Assembly: GCA_019217005.1 (NCBI GenBank)
Contig: JAHBNG010000005.1
Coordinates: 186,001 to 250,000 of the forward strand
Source of the DNA: Chloroflexi bacterium TSY
GTDB taxonomy: Bacteria > Chloroflexota > Anaerolineae > Caldilineales > Caldilineaceae
Length of the DNA stretch: 64,000 bases
Direction of reading: 5' to 3'
The notes under the pieces were generated by a model. That model ran no database searches, was not told the DNA's origin, and was given only the letters and a program-made list of their open reading frames with translations. How positions within the stretch are numbered: position 1 is the first letter of the stretch; every line of letters begins with the position of its first letter. Shown one piece after another: positions 20,443 to 31,340 of the stretch. A program made the position numbers and the translations under genes.

Positions 20443-21279
20443 ATGAATCAGCTTGCATCTTTTGTTAAAGATGAATTTGGATATAATCTTGCTTCAACTT
20501 GGCATCGTTTGCGCGCCGGAGTCAACTCGAACAAAAGGCGTGTATTAATCAATGGTGGAACAAAAACTGGAACGACATGGATGCTCAAAATGGTTACGTC
20601 CGTTCCTGGCTACTATATTTCTTCTGGCTACAATTTCCGCGGGGATATTCAACGATACAATGAAGTACTACCGGGTGAGGTTATACATGGTCATGATCCA
20701 TATTCTGATGAACTGTGGGAAATTCTGAGTCGTCGGGAAATCAAAGTTATATTAATGGTACGTGATCCGAGAGATCAAGCCGTTTCGTTAATGTATCACA
20801 TTGAGCGAGATAGTTCGCATCCTCAACACAATACATTCATGGAATTAGATAAAGCCGGTCGCTTGTCGATGTGTATAGGAACAGATTCTTCAGGATTTGG
20901 GGGAGTATCGCGTTGGTGGCATACATTGACAAAACCCTGGACCGATGATACGACAAAGGCCATTTGCATACGATATGAAGATTTGAGTGCTAATACATAC
21001 CAGGAGTTGAGCAAAGCGTTTCGACATGTTGGAATTCCCGCAAATAATGTCCTTACTCGATCAATCGTAAAACGAAACAGATTTGAGCGTCTGTCTCGTG
21101 GTCGAAAGATTTGGCAGTCTGGTCGTGTGCCTGGTAAGGAAGATAAGAGTTCCCACTATCGTAAGGGAATTGTTGGCGACTGGCGTAATCACTTTACAGA
21201 TGAGCACAAAAGGGCATTTAAAGAAGTAAATGGAGATGCTTTGATTCAGCTTGGCTATGAAAAAGATTTTGATTGGTAA
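20443..21279 (+). CDS. Sulfotransferase (PAPS-dependent type)
   Basis: 278 residues, start 2 bases after the ligase stop. INGGTKTGTTWMLKMVTSV (about residues 36-54) is the 5'-phosphosulfate-binding loop, and VILMVRDPRDQAVSLMYHIE (about 103-122) the 3'-phosphate-binding site. RKGIVGDWRNHFTDEHK near the C-terminus is the K/R-x-G-x-x-G-x-W-K/R motif. All three hallmarks of the family are present. It should move sulfate from PAPS onto a sugar or lipid hydroxyl. With three sulfatase-like genes upstream, a sulfated surface polysaccharide is a reasonable inference. Confidence 0.9.
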   Translation: MNQLASFVKDEFGYNLASTWHRLRAGVNSNKRRVLINGGTKTGTTWMLKMVTSVPGYYISSGYNFRGDIQRYNEVLPGEVIHGHDPYSDELWEILSRREIKVILMVRDPRDQAVSLMYHIERDSSHPQHNTFMELDKAGRLSMCIGTDSSGFGGVSRWWHTLTKPWTDDTTKAICIRYEDLSANTYQELSKAFRHVGIPANNVLTRSIVKRNRFERLSRGRKIWQSGRVPGKEDKSSHYRKGIVGDWRNHFTDEHKRAFKEVNGDALIQLGYEKDFDW

Positions 21280-21338
21280 GACATAATTGTTGACATATAG
21301 CACTAAATTCTAACTTTAGTCCGGATAACTCATGAAAA

Positions 21339-22599
21339 ATGGATACACCTATGGATCGTATTCTTAATTTTGGCCAGTCAAAGACCCTTTACTGCCTGGA
21401 AAATGCGATCATAACCCCAACCATCATAAATAGCCAGGACAAGACGTTTACGGGATGTGTATATGATCACGCTGGTAAACTTATCCCAGCTTCCCAAAGA
21501 TCTGGTAAGGAAGTTATCTGGAAGCCAGTAGACCCCGACCCTTTGATCACTGATGAGATCACTGATGAGATCGAAGGGCGATGCATCTATTTAGGCCATT
21601 ACACTGGTCATTATGGACATTTTCTCCTAGAAACCCTAGCACGTTTCTGGGTTTTGCAGACAAACATCGAATATGACAAAGTCATTTTTCAACCATTTGT
21701 TCACCACGTCCCTGAACCCAAGTCGTTCTCCCCTGCGAAGATCTGTTTCGAGTGTTTTGGCATAAAATATGATCGTATGTTGATAGTCAATAACTGTCTG
21801 AAAGTTAAAGATCTATGCGTACCAAATCCACTGATCGAGATAAAGAACAAAGCGGATGATGAGCAGGCCCTAATCTATCAACAGATCGCAGAATACTGTC
21901 AACACCGATTCGGACACAATAAAGAGCCCCTTTTCAGTCTCAGTAGATCCAAATTTCAGGTTTTGAGAGAGAATTCTGGCTAAACAGTTGACATAAATAC
22001 AAATTTGCCAGTCGATATCTAGTTTTTGCGTTAGATTTGGGCGATTTTCAGATATGAAATAGGTTGTTTTCTGTAACCGAAATCTGAATAAATGACTCCA
22101 AAATCCCTGCAATCTCGACTGAAAATAGCCAAAAACGCCAAATTTGGATCTACTGAGTCTCTTGCCATTGAGACTTCGTAGAAATACAAGACCTCTCAGA
22201 CTTTACCTCTCAAGAAAGAAGCTGAAAGGATTGCGTCATTCTATTGTTAATGAAAACGAAGTCGAACAACTGTTTCGCTCTTTTGGTTTTACTGTAATTT
22301 ATCCGGAACGAATGAGCTTTGAAAAGCAAGTTGTGCTATACAGTAAAGCCGAGATTATCGCAGGTTTTGGAGGTTCGGCAATGCATAATTCCGTGTTCAT
22401 GCCCAAAGATTCGTTGGTAATTAATCTCGGTAATGTGAAACATCCGACCGACTGCAACAGTAACCAGCGACTTTGTGATAGTTTCACTAAAGTGCAATCT
22501 GCATTTATCAGATATGAGGGGAAAATCATTGACCAAGATAGCGCTGTTGGGGAGTTTGATACTCAACATTTACGGCGTGAGGTAGAATGCCTATTGTAA
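21339..22599 (+). pseudogene. GT61-type (DUF563) glycosyltransferase, split by MITE-2
   Basis: Removing MITE-2 copy 4 and one AGTCT gives 346 residues exactly in frame (KEPLF-SLLPLRLRR). IYLGHYTGHYGHFLLETLAR is the H-x-x-x-x-x-G-H-F-x-x-E pattern of DUF563. EIIAGFGGSAMHNSVFMPKDS is the G-x-x-G-x-x-x-x-N donor-site region typical of GT61. The family includes xylosyl- and other glycosyltransferases. It is the last gene of the cluster, and the Pal-C copy 1 hairpin follows 19 bases downstream and could end transcription. Confidence 0.8.
21941..22155 (-). mobile_element. MITE-2 copy 4, perfect TSD AGTCT
   Basis: 215 bp, same orientation as copies 3 and 5. AGTCT flanks both ends (21936-21940 and 22156-22160), the same TSD sequence as copy 2. 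Confidence 0.95.
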
Positions 22600-22618
22600 G
22601 AATGATCAGAAGTGGTAT

Positions 22619-22680
22619 CAGTAGATCGCAATCGTTAGATTTTTCGTTTCGCTCGAGAATGATACGATTACGGTCTACCG
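22619..22680. repeat. Pal-C copy 1, 62-bp hairpin
   Basis: CAGTAGATCGCAATCG pairs with CGATTACGGTCTACCG across a CGCTCGAG centre. Flanks are GGTAT and AGTAT, so a 5-bp TSD with one change. It lies just after the last gene of the polysaccharide cluster. Confidence 0.8.
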
Positions 22681-22865
22681 AGTATAATGCGCTGCGGACA
22701 CTTTGCTGGACAAATCAAGGAGGTACTAATGGAGAGGGTTGGTGATGATGAATGAAGATAGCCTAAAATTCAGCACTGGATAATCCAGAGGCGACACAAC
22801 CCAGCCCTGCACGGTTCTCCACTTTATTTTACATTTTGTGGCCTTGATAATTGCGACCACGATAG

Positions 22866-23552
22866 TTACGTATATTGAGTGACATTACGACGAAAATCTT
22901 TCGTGTTTTCTGCTGAATAACCAAGTACTGACATGAATTTACCGACCATATCATCTGGATCGTAGGAGAAAACAACTAGATTATCGAATACTTTGCTCAA
23001 AAGCTTCTTTTTTCCCTCATAGTCGAACAACCAGGAATCTCTATCTACATAACGATAAGAATCTTTATCTTGAGAAAAACCTACTCCGTGCTTTTCTAAT
23101 TGTCTTATATAGGACTTTCTATAAGAATCAATTTCCCGAAAACAGCAGACTACGACTATCTCTTGAGAATATTTGGAGAATAGCTGAATAAGTTTTGTAT
23201 ATTCAGCTTCAGAATTTAGCAGATATAGTCCTTCATTTGTCCAAATGATTTCTTGACATCCTTCGTTTATTGCTTGTCGATAATGTCTCGCAATATCTGC
23301 CTTAAGCCTTCTTTCGAAAAACCAGAAGAAAAAACGTGATTTCGAAACTAAGAGATTGTCTTTCATTGGAGATGAACGGTTTTTACCAAGTGCATATACA
23401 TTCAAAGCCAAGTGCGATGGGCATTTAAAACCAACAACCTGATCCGGCACATATAGTCCTTGTTTTGCCAATGTGGCCTTATTTTGTTTCATATAGTGTT
23501 GTATTGAACTTGTGCCAGTTTTATGCTGCCCAATATGAATAATCGTTCTCAT
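22866..23552 (-). CDS. Sulfotransferase-like P-loop protein
   Basis: 228 residues. The N-terminal TIIHIGQHKTGTSSIQHYMK is a sulfotransferase-type P-loop (x-G-x-x-K-T-G-T-S-S). VVVCCFREIDSYRKSYIRQLE is in the place of the second PAPS site. EIIWTNEGLYLL resembles bacterial sulfotransferases of the Stf0/capsule class. It is transcribed towards the polysaccharide cluster. It probably sulfates a carbohydrate, but could be a related kinase-like P-loop transferase. Confidence 0.7.
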   Translation of the reverse strand: MRTIIHIGQHKTGTSSIQHYMKQNKATLAKQGLYVPDQVVGFKCPSHLALNVYALGKNRSSPMKDNLLVSKSRFFFWFFERRLKADIARHYRQAINEGCQEIIWTNEGLYLLNSEAEYTKLIQLFSKYSQEIVVVCCFREIDSYRKSYIRQLEKHGVGFSQDKDSYRYVDRDSWLFDYEGKKKLLSKVFDNLVVFSYDPDDMVGKFMSVLGYSAENTKDFRRNVTQYT

Positions 23553-24084
23553 TCTTCAAGTCCTTCTAAATTGATGTCACCTATACATCATGCATTACTT
23601 GAGCTAGGTCAGATAGAAAAAGAGTATTTCGTCATCAGAGAGCTAAGTGGTCGCATCAGCATCCTCTCTTCACACAATTTGATTTTCAGCTCAATGGAAC
23701 TCCATTGTGTGTTGCCCTTCTCCTACTGATACAAAAACATCTTGACCCATTGCACTCTCGTGTAAATACTGTTCGACTGACATCAAAAGTTAACGGTTCA
23801 AGCAATTTCATTCTGGTTTTGGAAAGATTAAGATCCGATCCGAAAAGTGGTTGTGAGTCCAACCAGCGTCTCGAGTCAAAACGCATCGCCGCAGAGCTTT
23901 TCGGATAAGCACTTAGTGCGCACGCTCTAACCACTTTGATTTCACGCAATGTAGAATGTTCGAACGAGATTTACCACAAAATATTAGCACAGGGAAGATA
24001 AGATGTATATTTCAATTTGCTGACAGACTATCAGCAGACTTTTCCTGTTCCAAGACTGCGTTCATGCTAGATCTCCATTTCAGG

Positions 24085-24187
24085 GGTCGTGGCTGCGGGT
24101 TAAGTGACGCGATTTATCTAGACTCTGGTCGTAGCCTGTGAATCTTGAATTCGTTGACTATCTATCACTTACCGGACAGCCACTATC
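24085..24187. repeat. Pal-J copy 1, 103 bp, 8-bp TSD
   Basis: Ends GGTCGTGGCTG and CAGCCACTATC as inverted repeats, flanked by a perfect 8-bp duplication ATTTCAGG (24077-24084 and 24188-24195). This is the uninterrupted version of the element that hosts other palindromes at 38971-39427. Confidence 0.85.
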
Positions 24188-24225
24188 ATTTCAGGCTTTT
24201 TACTTATCATGACATTTTAGATTCT

Positions 24226-24303
24226 GTTGACATTTAGCGTGCGCCGTCAGAGCGTTGGTCGCTTTGAGAGATACTTTCTCTCAGGGGGCTGTCAAATGCC
24301 AAC
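24226..24303. repeat. Pal-E copy 1
   Basis: GTTGACATTTAGCGTGCGCC at the left and ATGCCAAC at the right. A longer relative lies inside Pal-C copy 5 at 44457-44558. Both are followed by GGCTCCT. Confidence 0.6.
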
Positions 24304-24315
24304 GGCTCCTAGACT

Positions 24316-24440
24316 CAGTCGATCCAACTACTCGCGGAGGAGGTTCTTTCACACCGGTTTTGGTCGGGTAAAGCCACATGAGAGAATGCTGCGCCATGCG
24401 TGGCGACTCCGCGGACCTAAGGTACATTTTGGATTGACTG
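24316..24440. repeat. Pal-F copy 1, 125 bp
   Basis: Ends CAGTCGATCCAA and TTGGATTGACTG. Flanks are AGACT and AGACA, a near 5-bp TSD. Internal CCTCCGCGAG-like arms pair. The end sequence differs from Pal-C and MITE-2 by one base (CAGTCGATCC against CAGTAGATCC). Confidence 0.7.
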
Positions 24441-24500
24441 AGACAGGCTCTCAACTACTTTTCGACACGACCAGAAGCCTATTTGCTGCGACTATAAGTC

Positions 24501-27378
24501 TCAATTACACATCTTATTTTGATTTTTTATCCGTAAAGCAAAATCAGCCACCAATGCGTCTACGGTAATCGTGATGACACCCTCAGCATCAGCAACAGCT
24601 ATTTCTGTGGCAAATATCTGTTCTGCACGAACAGTCTTATATGTATCCCACCACTCCAAGCTATAGGATTGACTAGGCTTGAAACCATCAATTGCAAAAG
24701 TGGTCGATATCGGTTCGACCGGACGAGCATCTGCCGCATGCTTCCATGTATTCTGGCGATTCTGTATCCAGATATGAGCACAACCATTGACTAAATCTTT
24801 TTGTCCCCATACTCGTACTCCCTCATTGCCAACGGATGCATTTAGATCCTCATAATGCCCGTTATTTAAAGGAATTTCATCAATAAAATTATAATATGAT
24901 CGAAATATAGAACGATGATCATGCGATTGCTCTTGATAGATCTGTCGATGGGTTGGGGCGCCAACCCAGAAAGACTCTATCAGGCCTCCCGAATTAATAC
25001 CTCCCCAGACCAGGTTGTGGAGCCACAGACCATTTGATACATTTTGCTCAAAAAGATCTGGTCCATCAAATATATATCCTGTCTCTCCACGCATGATAGG
25101 TTTCCCCGCGCCATTGGGACGATTGGCACCATGATACATACTGAGCTTCTGAGAAAAGAGCGCTGCATCATAAAAGTCCGAAAGTTCATAGATGTGCTGT
25201 AAAGGTTTCGTTCGCGATTCTTGAGCATAGTGATGTATATCGGCATAGTCAATATAGGCATAAGCGGGATTGGACCAGAACTGATTGGGGAATCTAGACC
25301 AAAAAGATGTCGTAACAAGATGAATATTCGGATGCTGAATCTGTTGCCCTTTAGGAATAAACTGCGTACGAAAGTATTTACCCAACTCATCAGCCAGGAT
25401 ATAGTGCAGAGCATCACCGGGATCGCCCTCATTAAGCAACTCCCAGGAATGAATATTGGGCGAAAATCCCCAGCGGGCCTGAAGATAACGCCACCATGCC
25501 TCTTGAAGCCATCTAGTTTTGGTTTTGCCTTCGAGTTCACGCCCTCGACCAAAAAACAGCTTTTCGGGGTTTGTTTTCGGGGAATAAGTTGAAAGAGTTC
25601 CGTCCTTTTCATGGATATTGAGTAAATAGTCGCTTTTTTCTAAGATAACCAATTTCAAATAAACATCATTCTGTTTCGCAAAGTCAAGAACCTTGTCAAA
25701 TGCATATGAATTACGCTGGTCAAAATAGAAGTGTTGTGCCATCCAGGGCTTATAGACTATATTTGGACCATACTCCTCATTGCCTTTTACCTCTTCAAGC
25801 CAGACATAATCAACAAAGACATTGCCTGCCGTCGCATTTTCAATCGTCAGATAGAGCCGGTCCAGGAAATCATTATCCCCGCTATTCAAATTTCCCTCCA
25901 GGATAGACCAGCCACCATTTTCCGGATCTGCATAGTGATGCCACTTTTCGGTTGTACTATAGGTCGCCGCGACGACTGTGCCGGTGCCTGGATAGCTACA
26001 GCGTTTTGTTTCATCGTTGTTGTTCCATAGCCATCCGGCAATCTTCACTGTGAAACCGAAGGGATGTCCAGCAACTTTCGGACCGATCAACCCTTGTTCC
26101 TTGTAGCGTACGCGCATCCGATAGTCGGTATTTGGTTTGACTGCCAACAAAGGTGACTCCCACCCCAGAACCATGCAGGGTGTTAGCTTGCGCTGTTGGC
26201 CTTTGTCGTTCTTGGTCTCATCGTGGGAAAGCCACAAAAATACGTCGCTGTCTTGTCTGGCAATTGGTGAGTCAACGCCAGGCGTTAAACTGAACGGCGG
26301 ACCAGCATCATGTCGAAGCCGACTATTATCTCCTTGTGTCTGATGTGCTGGGTTGAGGGATTTCCAGGGGCTCCAAGCAGATCCAAAGATAGACCACTGA
26401 GATAACCAAATTCGCAATAGTTGAATATTATTTTCACGTAGCTTTTGAAAAGATGATTGATTTTCTGTTGGATTGATCCAATCAACTCGACGATAGTTTA
26501 GGTTGTAGCCAAGGCCAGGAAAATAGGTCCCATCATTATGCTCAAAGTATCGACGATCGCGTTCACTAACCCGGATGAAGCCTTTATTGCTGGAGGCGGC
26601 AACACGAAAGCTAGATGCATCTGTCTCGTTGTGGCCATCTTTATCTTGCACCGCTATTTTGTACTGCCAAACCCCCTGTTGATGTGGTGCGAAACGTACT
26701 TTCCAATTGGATTCACCAGTCGGATAAAACCAGTCGTCATTCTTTTTGATTGCTTCCTCAAAGTGTTCGTAATAAAACGCAGGTTGGATGAAGACGGTTG
26801 TCCAGTTGTCTGGTGAAAAAAACGCATTAACCGTCACACCCAATTCCGGCTTGATTCCTGGTGGAGGTGTAAAATCATATGGAAAGTTGACATTTTCTGC
26901 AGATGTATTGATCGACAATGTGATTTCAAATTTTTCATATTGAGGAATGGCTCCATCCGCATAATCACCCAAATTTGTAGATACTATTTCGATTCTAGAT
27001 GTCCCTGGTGGCTCCGTTGAAATTGGTGTAGCAGTTGGTGTTGGATTGGGAATGGACCCGCCTTTGGGGGTAGATGTAGCAGTCGGACTGGGAATGGACC
27101 CACCATTAGGGGGTAGATGTAGCAGTTGGGCTGGGAATGGACCCGCTTTCTGAAGTCGCCGTGATGGTGGGTGTAGGGCTTGCAGTTGGTTCATTTGGCA
27201 CAGTTCGTGTTTCGGATACTGCTTGCCCGGCCATGAATGGTATATAGAAGGAGAAGTTTTTTGATGAAGATTCTTGTGCTTTGGATTTTTGCATTCCAAG
27301 AGTGCAAGCACTAAGACAAAGCGTTACAAGAAGACCAATACGAAAAAAGTTCCATTTTGATTTTTTATGTCGAGTCAT
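24501..27378 (-). pseudogene. Secreted DUF5060/glycoside-hydrolase-like lipoprotein, one frameshift
   Basis: Start MTRHKKSKWNFFRIGLLVTL at 27378 with AAGGTT upstream. The hydrophobic segment ends LCLSAC, a lipobox-like site. A Pro/Thr/Ser linker with repeats of GSIPSPTATSTP follows. One extra C near 27115 (ACCCCC where ACCCC is expected) breaks the frame inside this linker, then the body runs to 24501. The body begins with a DUF5060-like beta domain (FEITLSINTSAENVNFPYDF). It continues with a TIM-barrel-like region holding IHSWELLNEGDPGDAL (acid/base Glu) and PIMRGETGYIFDG (nucleophile Glu), the GH5/clan-A pattern. It is likely an exported polysaccharide-degrading enzyme of about 950 residues. 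Confidence 0.75.
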
Positions 27379-27450
27379 TACGAGAACCTTTGAAAACTTC
27401 CGCACCTATAGCATTAATATTATTTTGGAATGGTGGTACCTATTCACTTT

Positions 27451-27535
27451 CAGTAGACCGCTATCGTTAGATTCTTCACTTCGTGGGTGCGATGCACCCA
27501 CTGCGTGAACGGAATGACACGATTGCGATCTACTG
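27451..27535. repeat. Pal-C copy 2, 85 bp, perfect TSD ACTTT
   Basis: CAGTAGACCGCTATCG pairs with CGATTGCGATCTACTG. The inner GTGGGTGCGATGCACCCAC is itself a palindrome. It is flanked by ACTTT on both sides (27446-27450 and 27536-27540). It sits on the last codons of the minus-strand propeller gene and provides its TAG stop. Confidence 0.92.
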
Positions 27536-30500
27536 ACTTTTGTTGGCGACAACGGAATTTGGCATAACCAAAGTCCCACCACCCGGCTTGTTGTAGGCTT
27601 CTATTGTTGCGGTAAGTTTCTGGATATGATAAAGATCGCCTCTCATGAACCCAGGAATGTCAAGATAGCGTTCAAGCTCTTTTCCAGATTCTTTCAGAAT
27701 GAGCGCTTTTGCCATGTAGAGTGCATGTGAATCATATAGTGGAGCAATGGAGTTTTCAGCGAAGGCATCTTCTGGAAATGTCACAAACCAGTATGGCGCT
27801 ACTCTATAATATTCAGCAAGAGCTGCTTGGACTTTGTCTAAAGCGTGAACACGGAGATATTCAGCTAGTTCCGGCACCAGAAACATGAAGTTACTAGCCA
27901 CAACTAAAGTGCGACAATAGGCGTGCTGGCTATTGGGACCTTTGCCAAATTCTCGGTAGGCCGAATCTTTGGTAAACTTGCTCACTCTCAACTTCATTAA
28001 GCGTTCTAATTCGTCTTTAACCTCTGGTGATTCAGGTTCACCAGCAGCCTTTTCTAATTCCAGAAATCCCAAATACCCTGCAATGTAAGCATTATGGACA
28101 AATGGCATATTGGTCAGAAGAGTGTCCGAGGGTTGTATCGAAAATTCCGTTTCAAATGCCTTTCGGCTGGCAGATAGGATGTCCTTGGCTCCACCAAACT
28201 CAGATGCATATTGCCATAATGAATAGAACGCAAAGGGATTGCGTCCCCAAACCCCCTCTCCATTCCAGCCGCCGCTATTTTTGAATGTATGATTAACCGT
28301 TCTTGGAGCTTCGGCCTTGGCAAGATCGAGATCGTCTGGGAGGTCGAAAATATCACGTGCTGCTCCACCCCAGCCAATATGATTGTATTCATATGGCGGG
28401 TAATTGCTAAATTCATTCTGGATATAGGTTCGAACCTCTTGCCTCAGTGCATCTGGCAGCAGTGGTAAAGTGCGAATGAGAGTGTAGATCGTTTCGGACG
28501 GATTATGCCAGTAATCAACCAGATCGTCTGCGCAAGTTTTGATGCTTCTACTCACCAAACCACCGTGGCGTCCATACCCTGGTCGCAAGTGCCCTGCATC
28601 CAGCATTTTCTGAATTTCCTGTTCTAACTCTTTTTGCAGGCCCTGATGTCCATGTAACGTAATGTCAGTCTCTTGAGATTTGACAATTTTTGCAAGCGGT
28701 AGGGCAATTGGAGCCACATTTGTTTTGGCAAAGGCCAGGATTGCATTACTGCGATGCATGTAAATTTTACCATTATAAGGAATTGGTGGGTTGCCATCGC
28801 CATGATTTCCATAAATGCCGTTTGGACCGCCAAATGCCGAATAGTGATACGGCCAGTTGCTCTGAACTGGATAATAATATTGGCTACTATAGCCTGGCAA
28901 AATCTTATCAAATAGATTGTAAGCGAAATATGTCCATTCTATGCTCTGATCAACGATGCTAAAGGTTGCACCAACCCTATCGCAACAGCGATTCCAATAG
29001 ATCTGATTCCCTCCAATCGCATATGCCTGGGGTTCGTCTACGGCATTCCACCCTCTCGTTGGTAAACTAATAAATGGAGTATCGAGTTTCCATCCACTAA
29101 TATGTCCGCCAGTGATTGCAGGATCTGACATATAGTTATTGGATTGATAAATAACACCGTCTGGACCAACAGCCGGTGGATACCGATTCCCGTTGTCATT
29201 GCCTAGCCAAAGGATAGGGGCATATTCCGGTTTCCCATCATGATCGAAATCGTAGGTCGTCTCTTCACCGGTTGCAATATCCAAAACAAAATAGGTTCGG
29301 CGCCAGGGCTTCTCTTCGAAGTATTCCGTGACCGCTGTTGTCGTTCCATTCGGCGTGCGATTGGGTTTGCTCATGTCGAGGGTCTTAGTCCCCTCTATCC
29401 AATCTCCTGGTTCTTGACCTTCAACTCCCACAAATGTGCGTTTTGGATCGACAGCATGATTTGGATAGACATCCGCTTTTTCTGAATTAAAAAGCCTACT
29501 TTAATAGCTGGCCTGAACAAACGGTAATTGAAGCTGCCCGAGAGAATCACGCGATCTCGATAGATAACGGGCCACCAGGAACGGAAGCCCGCACCGGGAA
29601 GTTTTTTTGATTTCCAAATCAAGTCACCATTAGCTGCATTGAGAGCATAGGCATGGCTGTCATTCGAGGCAAAGAAGACAACACCATCCCTGTATGCCGC
29701 TGAATATAGTATCGGTCCATCTGTCCGATACTTCCAAGCCAATTGACCGGCCTTGGTCCCCTCTGCATGAACTGCATAGAAGTAACCGTCGCGATTACCG
29801 GCAAAAACTTTATTTTCGGCAAGTACTGGATTTGTGTGAAAACCCGCTGTTGCCTCATACGTCCAAAGCCCTTCACCAGTGAAAGCATCTACTGCGTGAA
29901 TACGTCGGTCGAATCCGCCAAAATAGACTACACCATCGTGCACTGTTGGCGAATGACCCAATGGAAATTCAGTAGGATAGATCCAGCGCTCTGCTCCGTC
30001 TGACGCATTGAGTGCATAGAGTCCATGAGATGTGGCAATGAAGAGCATTTCATATGCAGCGATCACTTGTACTTTTTGGGAGATATATGATTCAAAAGGT
30101 TTGTGCCATACAGGTTTGAGATTTCCAAGTACCTCTTCTGGCGTCCAGGAAGTAAGCTCCGGATTCGCACCTGCCATGGCCCACGCATTTATTAGATTGA
30201 CATCGCCTGGAGTGGGTCGCGGCGTGCCAACCGTTGGTGAAACAGTCGGTGTCGTACTAGTCGTTGTCGTAGGAGTCTTTGAGGGAAGGGAATCCTCCGT
30301 CGGTATGGCAGTAGCTGTTGGCGTTGCATCGTTGGGTGGCGTATCCTCTGTAGGTGTTGGACTGTTTGTCGGTACGGAACTCTCTTCTGGCGTAGGTAAA
30401 CGGACGCTGCGTTCAAAAAGGGGCAAGTAGATTTGAGGTGCTATGGAAGCCGATTCTACTCCGTCTTCATCCGTCTGTGCAAACGTTATCTGGATGGAAT

Positions 30501-30567
30501 ATAAAAATATAATCGTCACAAAAATAAGAATGATTGATAACAGCCTAAATCTAGGATTGTTATGCAT
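27530..30567 (-). pseudogene. Secreted PQQ-type beta-propeller protein, one frameshift
   Basis: Start MHNNPRFRLLSIILIFVTII at 30567 with AAGGAG upstream and a signal peptide to about residue 30. Then APQIYLPLFERS and a long Pro/Thr linker. PQQ/YWTD-like repeats follow (GLYALNASDGAERWIYP, RIHAVDAFTGEGLWTYE, HAYALNAANGDLIWKSK), each a propeller blade. A frame change near 29490 lies in a run of five T. The C-terminal 300 residues are helical and unlike a propeller; I do not recognise them. The stop codon is TAG from Pal-C copy 2; without the insertion the protein would end ANKSE. About 1000 residues if repaired. Confidence 0.75.
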
Positions 30568-31340
30568 TACGATAGTTCTCCTTGTCGCCACATACATTAA
30601 TTTTCAATCGATGATTATTCCTGGATTTTATGTGGAACTTTTCTGGTATTTTTATAAAAATTGACGAAAAAATATACTATACTGCTAGCGAAAAGATGCT
30701 AGTACGTACATTCGTAGCGGATGAACCAAATCGATGTATAGAAAGAATCAGCAACTTGTTGGATACGCGTACAAATTAAGCCGATATAGACCCTTCCCAC
30801 GTTTGGCATAATTATGAGAGTGGTTCGATGTTCTTAAGTTAGGGGTTCTATCAACGCAGACTCAGAAGGTATAGATTTATCTTGCCAAGATTTTTGAAAA
30901 AGCGATAGGTTGTATTTTATGGTGTTATGTCTACTTTCGAGTGGAGTATTATCCCGGCACCTCAGATATGACCTGTATGACTTTTGGGCGATAATACACA
31001 ATATTTGTAACCAAAAAACTTGTCCACTTGCAGCAAAAATGACTATATCACCCATCAGAATATTGTGCTTCACACATTAACTACTCGTGTTATACTATTT
31101 GCATACATGTCTGAAACTTCAAATATTCGTCGATTTATTCTCATGATTGACACGATTTTGCCGATAGGTATTTGAGATTTTAATGGCTGTTTTCCAGGTG
31201 TTAATCACGTAATTATTTTCTACCTGTAGACTTTCGCGAGATCATAATAGTGGCGCCAATTAAACTTCGGACAAGAGGCTCGATTTCTATTGAGAGCTTC
31301 TTGTCCGAAGTTCGAATGATGTGACTATCAGGAATGTTTT
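30568..31340. other. Divergent intergenic region with candidate promoter
   Basis: 773 bp between two divergent secreted-protein genes. TTGACA at 31147-31152 is followed 16 bases later by TATTTG, a possible promoter for the beta-helix gene, and a long hairpin lies between it and the start. A 79-codon minus-strand ORF at 30834-31073 has no ribosome site and is not called. Nothing else is recognisable. Confidence 0.4.
31263..31312. promoter_or_regulatory. 19-bp-stem hairpin upstream of beta-helix gene
   Basis: AACTTCGGACAAGAGGCTC (31263-31281) pairs with GAGCTTCTTGTCCGAAGTT (31294-31312) with one mismatch and a 12-base loop. It ends 28 bases before the ATG at 31341 and has no U tract. It could be a leader hairpin, a small palindromic element or an attenuator. 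Confidence 0.5.

Larger units (their letters stand above)
23553..24500. other. Gene-free stretch carrying palindromic elements
   Basis: No ORF here has a start site or protein-like composition. The right half holds Pal-J copy 1 (24085-24187), Pal-E copy 1 (24226-24303) and Pal-F copy 1 (24316-24440), almost end to end. The left half (23553-24080) shows nothing I can name. Confidence 0.6.

Noticed and set aside
23700..23950. Possible tRNA or structured RNA in the gene-free stretch
   Set aside because: No T-loop or anticodon pattern could be placed; pairing seen is short and irregular.
24227..24568. 113-codon ORF across Pal-E and Pal-F
   Set aside because: Made of repeat sequence read through; TTG start, no family likeness.
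30834..31073. 79-codon minus-strand ORF in the divergent intergenic region
   Set aside because: No ribosome site, unusual composition, no family likeness.
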